Assembly: GCA_017645985.1 (NCBI GenBank) | Contig: JAGCNK010000090.1 | Span: 1-5,179, forward strand | Length of the DNA: 5,179 nucleotides | Direction of reading: 5' to 3' | Origin: Bacteroidales bacterium | GTDB lineage: Bacteria; Bacteroidota; Bacteroidia; Bacteroidales; UBA3824 | Part shown: positions 1-5,179 of the stretch, piece by piece | Position numbering within the stretch: position 1 is the stretch's first letter | How the letters are laid out: the number at the start of each line of letters is the position of its first letter | Position numbers and translations under genes: made by a program | Notes under the pieces: model-generated | What the model was told of the DNA's origin: nothing | What the model saw: the letters and a program-made list of their open reading frames with translations, nothing else | Databases searched by the model: none

Positions 1-2373
1 CACGGCGTGCGTACGGTGCAGGGCGGCGCAGTAAGGCTCAGCAATACGCCCGAACAGTGGGACCTCGTGCCTAAGACCATCGAACGCAATGTTGACCGAG
101 AAAACCAATCTATCGAGGTAAAACTCCGTTACGACGAATACGATTTCGATTCGCGCATTGTGGCTCAGGCTAATGGCAACGCTATTGAGTTGTCGGTTTA
201 TATCGACAAACCCGTGCCCGAGGAATTGAAAGACGCAGGATTCAACCTTGAATTTTTGCCGTCGCAATATTGGAGCAAGATGTTTTTGATGGACGGCCGT
301 CCCAACTTATTCCCAAAATATGCCGCAAGCGAAACCACCACTCGCAACAACGACGAAAAACCAAAACAGTTTAAAGGATTCAGAACCTACGACGACCGTG
401 GCACTGGCAAATTTATCGACCCGCTGCCTTTGGAAACCGGACACACTATTATAGTAGGTTCAGATTGTCCCGAAAGAATGATAAAAATTTCCTCAACCGA
501 CAATGAGTTAAAACTTTACGACGGACGTATGTTGGCTCAAAACGGATGGTTTGTGCTCCGTAGCGTTATTCCTCAGGGCAAAACCGGCAAGGTAATCTCT
601 TGGACCATAGAGCCTAACGCCATCGATGGATGGATTCGCAAGCCAAACATCGGTTTCTCGCAAGTGGGATACATTCCTTCGCAACCCAAAACTGCTGTTA
701 TAGAACTTGACAAAAAAGACAAGATTCTGCCCACTGCCAAGATTTTCAAAATCGACGAAAACGCCAAACCCATAATGGTTTACGAAGGCAAAACCGATTT
801 CTGGGGCGCATATTACAAATATAATTATGTAAGGTTTGATTTTACACAGGTAAACCAACCCGGCATTTACTACATCCAATACGGTGATAACGAGAGCGAA
901 CATTTTATCATCAACAACAATGTTTACAACAAAATCACCGACGCCACTTCCGACGTTTGGATTCCTATCCATATGAACCACATCACAGTAAACGAGGGTT
1001 ATAGAATTTGGCACGGCGAACCTTTCAAAGAGGGTTACATCCAAGCGCCACCGTCCGACCATTTCGACCTGCATTTCCAAGGCGAAACCACCGACACCAA
1101 GTACAAACCCTACGAACTGATTCCGGGACTTAATGTTGGCGGATTTTTTGATGCGGGCGACTTCGACATCGAAACAGGCTCAAACATCAGCGTGGTTCAA
1201 AACCTTGTGCGCACTTGGGATCTTTTCCGCTCGGAACGCGACGAAACATTTGTTGACGAAAAACAGCGTTATGTAGACCTCCACCGTCCCGACGGAGTGC
1301 CCGACATTATGCAGTATATCGAACACGGCGTGCTCAACCTTGTGGCACAAGCCGAAAACATAGGACATATGTCCTCTACCCTATCAAACGGAGTGTTAGA
1401 CAATTACCACCATCTTGGCGACGCGGCTTCTATCACCGACGGTTTGCATTACGACCCATCGCTCCCACCCTACACCAAATCAGCCGATGGCAAACACTCT
1501 GGCACTAAGGACGATATGTGGGCTTTTACCACTCGCAATCCTATGCTCGACAACCGCGCAGCCACTATGTTCGCCGCCGCAAGCCGTGTGCTCAAAGGTT
1601 ACAACGACGACCTTGCCAACCGCGCTCTTGTACAGTCAAAACGCCTATTTAAAGAGGCTCAGGAGTTGATAGAACAACGCCGCACCAACAACCGTTTCAC
1701 CTCGGGCGAACACGATGAACTTTCGATCCGTGGCTTTGGCGATGTGGCTGCCGACCTTCAACTCTACGCCGCCACCAAAGAACAACAATACCTCGACAAA
1801 TTTAATGAGAAGATTTGGAAGGCATTAGACTTCAACGTAAACTTCACAATCCAAACAGCATTAGACGCAGTAGCCTATATGCCTGACAGTTACAAAGAAA
1901 AACTCCGTCCTTATATGGAGAAATACAAAGTTTACTTAGACAGCCTCCAAATCATCAACCCCTACGGAATTCCAATCGGACTTGGCAACTGGGCAGGCGG
2001 CGGACAGACCGTTTCGCACGGCACCACAGTTTGCTACGCACACAAATACTTCCCCGACATTATCGGCAGCGAATATGCCTACAAGACAGCGGCTTGGCTC
2101 TTTGGATGCCACCCGTATCACAACTATTCGCTCGTAGGTGTGGTAGGCGCAACCCGTCCCAAAGCGGTATTCTACGGCAACAACCGTGCTGACTTCTCAT
2201 TCATTCCCGGCAATATGGCACCTGGCGTGCTCTTCCGTCAACCCGACCATTTTGAAAACTTCGACGACTGGCCATTCCTCTGGGGTCAAAACGAAGGCAC
2301 AATCGCCGGCAACACAGGCTATCTGATTTTCGGATTAGCATTTAAAGAGATGATCAAAGAAGATGTAAAATAA
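1..2373 (+). CDS. Glycoside hydrolase family 9 enzyme (cellulase/beta-glucanase-like), 5'-truncated by window edge
   Basis: Predicted inverting glycoside hydrolase acting on beta-linked glycans, probably exported; the exact substrate cannot be read from the sequence. The frame is open to base 1, and the GTG at 7 lies inside continuous coding sequence, so the true start and any signal peptide are upstream. Residues are numbered here from the GTG. Residues 1-205 are beta-rich and not assigned to a family. Residues ~212-303 look like a CelD_N Ig-like domain (GFSQVGYIPSQPKTAV resembles the usual 'NQVGYxP..pK.A' opening). From ~310 to the end is an (alpha/alpha)6-type GH9 domain: GGFFDAGDFD carries the paired aspartates D382 and D385 (catalytic base region), RPDGVPDIMQYIEHG is the usual helix after it, and E763 in WGQNEGTIAGNTGYL sits where the GH9 acid glutamate lies. 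Odd points: the classic 'NP.G.SYVTGFG' reads GCHPYHNYSLVGVVG, and the usual HHR motif is not evident. A terminator follows 62 bases after the TAA. GH9 membership is fairly sure; specificity is unknown. Confidence 0.88.
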   Translation, partial: HGVRTVQGGAVRLSNTPEQWDLVPKTIERNVDRENQSIEVKLRYDEYDFDSRIVAQANGNAIELSVYIDKPVPEELKDAGFNLEFLPSQYWSKMFLMDGRPNLFPKYAASETTTRNNDEKPKQFKGFRTYDDRGTGKFIDPLPLETGHTIIVGSDCPERMIKISSTDNELKLYDGRMLAQNGWFVLRSVIPQGKTGKVISWTIEPNAIDGWIRKPNIGFSQVGYIPSQPKTAVIELDKKDKILPTAKIFKIDENAKPIMVYEGKTDFWGAYYKYNYVRFDFTQVNQPGIYYIQYGDNESEHFIINNNVYNKITDATSDVWIPIHMNHITVNEGYRIWHGEPFKEGYIQAPPSDHFDLHFQGETTDTKYKPYELIPGLNVGGFFDAGDFDIETGSNISVVQNLVRTWDLFRSERDETFVDEKQRYVDLHRPDGVPDIMQYIEHGVLNLVAQAENIGHMSSTLSNGVLDNYHHLGDAASITDGLHYDPSLPPYTKSADGKHSGTKDDMWAFTTRNPMLDNRAATMFAAASRVLKGYNDDLANRALVQSKRLFKEAQELIEQRRTNNRFTSGEHDELSIRGFGDVAADLQLYAATKEQQYLDKFNEKIWKALDFNVNFTIQTALDAVAYMPDSYKEKLRPYMEKYKVYLDSLQIINPYGIPIGLGNWAGGGQTVSHGTTVCYAHKYFPDIIGSEYAYKTAAWLFGCHPYHNYSLVGVVGATRPKAVFYGNNRADFSFIPGNMAPGVLFRQPDHFENFDDWPFLWGQNEGTIAGNTGYLIFGLAFKEMIKEDVK

Positions 2374-2435
2374 ACAATTTAGAGTTCAGGTTTCACATTC
2401 TTATATAACTACCGCAAATTAAGCGGAAAATCACG

Positions 2436-2468
2436 AACCGTCGGTGGATATCACCGACGGTTTTTTTT
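2436..2468 (+). terminator. Rho-independent terminator of the GH9 gene
   Basis: A perfect inverted repeat, CCGTCGGTG (2438-2446) and CACCGACGG (2452-2460), encloses a 5-base loop GATAT and is followed at once by eight T residues (2461-2468). The stem extends by two A-T pairs into the T tract. It lies 62 bases after the GH9 stop codon and upstream of the next promoter, so it should end GH9 transcription and insulate the following gene. Confidence 0.93.
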
Positions 2469-2490
2469 GTAGGAAATATTATTCAAAATA

Positions 2491-2522
2491 TTTGGCGAAT
2501 AAGGAAACTATATTTATGTTTG
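2491..2522 (+). promoter_or_regulatory. Bacteroidota-type promoter (-33 TTTG / -7 TATGTTTG) for the LtaS-like gene
   Basis: TTTG at 2491-2494 and TATGTTTG at 2515-2522 are separated by 20 bases. This matches the consensus known for the Bacteroides primary sigma factor (-33 TTTG, 19-21-base spacer, -7 TAnnTTTG) at every fixed position. It lies just after the GH9 terminator and points towards the gene at 2646. Transcription would be expected to start around 2528-2532, leaving a 5' leader of about 115 bases. No operator repeat is obvious beside it. The match is seen directly; promoter activity is inferred. Confidence 0.72.
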
Positions 2523-2645
2523 CAGTTTGCATTTGAATAAAGCAGAATTAATGAACGACTTGTAAAAAAATGAGGTTATTATTTCTGACAATTACAAATA
2601 TCGTTAAAGAGATTATGAATTACAAACAGAATTAAAATACTAATT

Positions 2646-4424
2646 ATGAAACTATCAAAACAACTAATTTTATTTTGCATTGTATTTTTTGTTTTTGCCA
2701 TTAAAAATGTACTTGCGTTTTCTAGTATGGGATTTTACAATCCTTATAGTCCAACAAGCCAGACATTGGATTTTGCGTATTTTTGGATTCCAAAATTTAG
2801 TGTAGCTTTGTTTTTGGCAAGTTTTGTTTTTTTGTTTAAAAACAAAATTTGGCTTATATTATTAAGTTTCTTGTGCGATATCTGGCTTTTGACCACAATC
2901 ATTTATTGGAATTTCAATCATGTAGCTATCAGTTATGATGCAATAACGATGGTAGGTAATATGAATGGTTTTTGGTCCAGCTTGTTTGTGCAACTAAATT
3001 TTAAGAATGTTGCCATTATTTTGCTTTCGGTTGTTTTAACAATTGCTATCCTCATTTTCTTTAGAGAAAAGACAAAATCAAATTTAAAGTTTTTTTTGAT
3101 AACTGTTGGGGTTGTTGCATTGATACTGAATCCTTTGTCAAGAATTAGCTCTCTAAAAACCATGAGCAACCAACAGTTCGGGTATAAAATCAAATATCTT
3201 TTTGTGCCTTATTATGAGAGGTATCAATCGTATACAAAAATCGCTCGCTGGAATTTTGGAGAACATTTTTTCTATCAAAAAGAAAATATTTCGTATTTTC
3301 CTTGGATATTTATAGAAAAAATCCATAAAGCAATTCAAACAAGCAACATTGTAATAAGCAAAGAAGACGAACAGACTCCTGCATTTAAATCATTCTTGAA
3401 TTTTGAGGCTACTAATAGACAAGTTAAACAAAACAATAATCTTTTGGTTATTGTGGTAGAAAGCATGGAGAGTTGGTTTCTTAAAGATTCCATAGCAGAC
3501 AATATCGTAATGCCAAACTTGAAACATTTTTTGGACACGATTCCCCATTTTTATGCCCCAAATCTTAGAGCACAAACCAGAGGAGGTAGTTCGGGCGATG
3601 GACAAATGCTTATAAACACCTCGCTTCCTAGTACAGAGTATGGAGGCGCATGTATGAAATATGGAACTAACACATATCCCAATTTTGCTCATTTTTTTGA
3701 TTATTCCTACACAATAAATCCTTGTACGCCAAATGTTTGGAATCAAAATGTAATTAACAAACATTATGGATACAAACAACTGGTACAAGTTAATACGAGT
3801 GAAGCCGATAAATTTGAATTTGCGCACGACGAAAAAAGTTTTGTAACCTTAGATAATATGTTGGATACAGTAAAAGAACCATTCTGTATTCAGCATATTA
3901 CATATTCTACTCATCCTCCATACGAAAAAGGTAAAAATAGTAAGCTAAAATTCAACAAGGAATATTGTGAGAATATTCAAGAATATTTGTCTAGTTTCAA
4001 TTATTTGGATAGTTGTATGGCACAATTGTTAAGCAGAATAACCACAGATGAAAAACTAAAAAATACAACAATTGTAATAACTGCCGATCACAATGCTAAT
4101 GGTAGCTCTTACAAAAAATTTATCAGTCTATATAACATAAATATTAAAAATGAAACATTTTGTCCTTTGATAATTGTTTCTCCCAAAATTAAAGAAAATA
4201 TTACAGTAACGGATACTTGCTATCAAATGGACATTTTCCCAACAATTCTAAATTTTGTTGAAGGTTCGGAGGATTATTATTTTAAGGGTTTCGGTGTAAA
4301 TTTGATGGATAGCTCTGCCATAAAAAACAGAATTTTGAGTAACGCAGAAGCTAATCAATTGTCAGATAAATTGATTCCGATTAATTATTTTTCAAAATTT
4401 GAATCTATTTCTGATGCAAAATAG
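2646..4424 (+). CDS. LTA synthase-like membrane sulfatase-fold enzyme (probable phosphoglycerol/phosphoethanolamine transferase family)
   Basis: Predicted inner-membrane enzyme that transfers a phospho-alcohol head group from a phospholipid to an envelope glycan or lipid on the periplasmic face. Five hydrophobic segments (about residues 6-25, 44-64, 67-88, 121-139, 149-164) precede a linker and an alkaline phosphatase/sulfatase-fold domain (~264 to the end), the layout of Gram-positive LtaS (about 650 residues; this one has 592). Metal and catalytic positions visible by motif: E272 in VIVVESMES, S316 in GGSSGDGQ (aligned with the LtaS nucleophile Thr), H423 in YSTHPPY, and D481-H482 in TADHN. 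MDIFPTILNF (528-537) is the usual late family motif. The start is the first ATG after an in-frame stop at 2616-2618; the bases before it are AT-rich with no Shine-Dalgarno, as is common in Bacteroidota. It has its own promoter and terminator. It is far more AT-rich than both neighbours. Family placement is firm; the substrate is unknown, because Gram-negative bacteria lack classical LTA. Confidence 0.9.
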   Translation: MKLSKQLILFCIVFFVFAIKNVLAFSSMGFYNPYSPTSQTLDFAYFWIPKFSVALFLASFVFLFKNKIWLILLSFLCDIWLLTTIIYWNFNHVAISYDAITMVGNMNGFWSSLFVQLNFKNVAIILLSVVLTIAILIFFREKTKSNLKFFLITVGVVALILNPLSRISSLKTMSNQQFGYKIKYLFVPYYERYQSYTKIARWNFGEHFFYQKENISYFPWIFIEKIHKAIQTSNIVISKEDEQTPAFKSFLNFEATNRQVKQNNNLLVIVVESMESWFLKDSIADNIVMPNLKHFLDTIPHFYAPNLRAQTRGGSSGDGQMLINTSLPSTEYGGACMKYGTNTYPNFAHFFDYSYTINPCTPNVWNQNVINKHYGYKQLVQVNTSEADKFEFAHDEKSFVTLDNMLDTVKEPFCIQHITYSTHPPYEKGKNSKLKFNKEYCENIQEYLSSFNYLDSCMAQLLSRITTDEKLKNTTIVITADHNANGSSYKKFISLYNINIKNETFCPLIIVSPKIKENITVTDTCYQMDIFPTILNFVEGSEDYYFKGFGVNLMDSSAIKNRILSNAEANQLSDKLIPINYFSKFESISDAK

Positions 4425-4513
4425 TATTTTTCCATAGTTTCGAGTTGCAAGGCCAATTCTTGTATACCCAAGTTTTTCACCCATTAGAAGTAATGCATAC
4501 CGCATACTAAAAC

Positions 4514-4545
4514 AAAACGGCATCTGAATACTCAGATGCCGTTTT
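4514..4545. terminator. Bidirectional intrinsic terminator between convergent genes
   Basis: AAAACGGCATCTGA (4514-4527) and TCAGATGCCGTTTT (4532-4545) form a perfect 14-base inverted repeat with a 4-base loop ATAC. The + strand ends in TTTTATATT, and the - strand reads TTTTGTTTTAG after the stem, so both directions have a U-rich tail. It lies 89 bases after the stop of the LtaS-like gene and 20 bases beyond the stop of the convergent minus-strand gene, and it should serve both. Confidence 0.9.
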
Positions 4546-4565
4546 ATATTATGGGAAATGATTAA

Positions 4566-5179
4566 CTATTTCTTAGTAAGATACCACCTTACAGCCCAAT
4601 CTAATTTTTCGCCGGGTTTAAGGTTGGTGTATGCGCCTTGACTTTCGAGTTCTACGTATGAGTCGCCTTGGTTTACGTAAACCTGAATTTCAGCCTCTTC
4701 GGGAGCGGGTTCGGATGGTTTAAGGTCTTGGAATTTCTTTTTGAGAATCCAATCGCCATTTGTGAAAGCGAGCCAACCTTTGCCGTCGGCATTGATTTTG
4801 CGGTTTTGACGCTCAATGTGGTCGATATCGTACCAAGCGTAACCATCTTTTTTCACAAAGTTCATCAATCCGGCGGGAGTAATAGCCTCCACATCGGCAT
4901 CAAAATAAACCGAGCCGTGGGCAAGCACACGGGTAATTTCCCAAGGAGCCACTTTGCGGTCTTCGCTGCCTTCGTTGATAAGAGTGTAAGTAACCACAAT
5001 GCAGTTATCCTTTTTGTCAACCTCAAAACGTTTTTTGATACGCAGCGGAATTTTTTCAGAAAGAGGACTTGTCATAGTTATAACGCCCTTATCCTCAGTT
5101 ACTTCGTAAGGAGCCATATCGTGTTCGCGCACGGGAGGCCAATTCCATTCCTTTTGGGGACTTGTCCAAAATGTGCTGC
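4566..5179 (-). CDS. DUF4380-like (mutarotase-type beta-sandwich) protein, N-terminus cut by window edge
   Basis: The frame is open from the right edge to a TAG at 4566-4568, giving 203 visible residues. The GTG at 5130-5132 is not the start, because a strongly family-like stretch, FWTSPQKEWNWPP, lies upstream of it in frame. I recall this 'FWpSPQ..W.WPP' pattern from DUF4380 proteins, which are thought to have a galactose-mutarotase-like beta-sandwich and are of unknown function. Later parts agree: a long run of beta-strand-like segments, WLAFTNGDWILKKKF, and an ending IQVYVNQGDSYVELES then LKPGEKLDWAVRWYL, as in aldose-epimerase-like proteins that end in a 'W.L' strand. Roughly the N-terminal third is probably missing. 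GC content and codon choice resemble those of the GH9 gene rather than the LtaS-like gene. A role in carbohydrate binding or processing is plausible from fold and neighbourhood, but no reaction is known. The family call rests on remembered motif similarity, so it is moderate. Confidence 0.7.
   Translation of the reverse strand, partial: STFWTSPQKEWNWPPVREHDMAPYEVTEDKGVITMTSPLSEKIPLRIKKRFEVDKKDNCIVVTYTLINEGSEDRKVAPWEITRVLAHGSVYFDADVEAITPAGLMNFVKKDGYAWYDIDHIERQNRKINADGKGWLAFTNGDWILKKKFQDLKPSEPAPEEAEIQVYVNQGDSYVELESQGAYTNLKPGEKLDWAVRWYLTKK

Larger units (their letters stand above)
2374..2645. other. Intergenic region between GH9 and LtaS-like genes
   Basis: These 272 bases hold the GH9 terminator, the promoter for the next gene and an AT-rich leader. 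A small 4-bp stem (CCGC 2412-2415 with GCGG 2423-2426) precedes the terminator and is too weak to call. The leader contains two tiny ATG-started frames: four codons at 2551-2565 and 21 codons at 2570-2635. No tRNA, riboswitch-like conserved core or repeat could be recognised. Confidence 0.7.

Noticed and set aside
7..9. GTG as start codon of the GH9 gene
   Set aside because: No signal peptide or upstream signal follows from it and the frame is open to base 1; an exported GH9 enzyme of this type would be expected to begin further upstream.
508..1080. 190-residue minus-strand open frame inside the GH9 gene
   Set aside because: It lies wholly antisense to a clearly coding frame with recognisable domains, shows no family motif and has no promoter or terminator; it is a shadow of GC-rich coding sequence.
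2412..2426. Small hairpin CCGC/GCGG before the GH9 terminator
   Set aside because: Only four base pairs with a seven-base loop; expected by chance, and the stronger terminator follows at once.
3390..3827. 145-residue minus-strand open frame inside the LtaS-like gene
   Set aside because: Antisense to the catalytic core of the sulfatase-fold domain, with low-complexity Ile/Phe/Lys-rich translation and no motif.
4415..4510. Open stretch on the + strand after the LtaS-like stop (reads ...FELQGQFLYTQVFHPLEV...) and a 37-codon minus-strand frame over the same bases
   Set aside because: The + frame has no start codon and neither frame matches a family I recognise. Both are short, and the minus frame runs antisense into the end of a real gene. 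A degraded gene remnant is possible but not supportable.
5130..5132. GTG as start codon of the minus-strand gene
   Set aside because: The frame stays open to the window edge and carries the family-like FWTSPQKEWNWPP stretch before this codon, so it is internal.

Overview
The window most likely comes from a member of the Bacteroidota, probably an uncultured Bacteroidales-like gut or rumen bacterium. Three things point there. The one intact intergenic promoter matches the Bacteroidota sigma consensus (TTTG, 20-bp spacer, TAnnTTTG). No gene start has a recognisable Shine-Dalgarno. The gene content also fits: a multidomain family 9 glycoside hydrolase, a DUF4380-like protein and an LTA-synthase-like membrane enzyme. 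The assignment is inferred from sequence character, not from a database match.

Layout, left to right. Positions 1-2373 (+) hold the 3' part of a large gene for a GH9 enzyme. It has an unassigned N-terminal beta-rich region, a CelD_N-type Ig-like domain and a divergent GH9 catalytic domain; its true start lies upstream. A strong intrinsic terminator follows (2436-2468). Next is a promoter (2491-2522) and an apparent leader of about 115 nt. Positions 2646-4424 (+) hold a complete 592-residue membrane protein of the LtaS/phosphoglycerol transferase type, with five N-terminal membrane segments and an extracytoplasmic sulfatase-fold domain. A bidirectional hairpin terminator (4514-4545) separates it from a convergent gene (4566-5179, -). 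That gene encodes the C-terminal ~200 residues of a probable DUF4380 protein and runs off the right edge.

The outer two genes share moderate GC and C/G-ending codons and are plausibly linked to carbohydrate metabolism. The middle gene is strikingly AT-rich, has its own promoter and is terminated on both sides, so it looks like an independent, possibly acquired, transcription unit for envelope glycopolymer modification. I see no operon linking the three genes, no RNA genes, no CRISPR and no mobile-element ends. The window does not show a clearly new multi-gene system. The most notable points are the divergent GH9 active-site region, the AT-rich LtaS-like insert with a Ser in the nucleophile position, and the unassigned N-terminal region of the GH9 enzyme.
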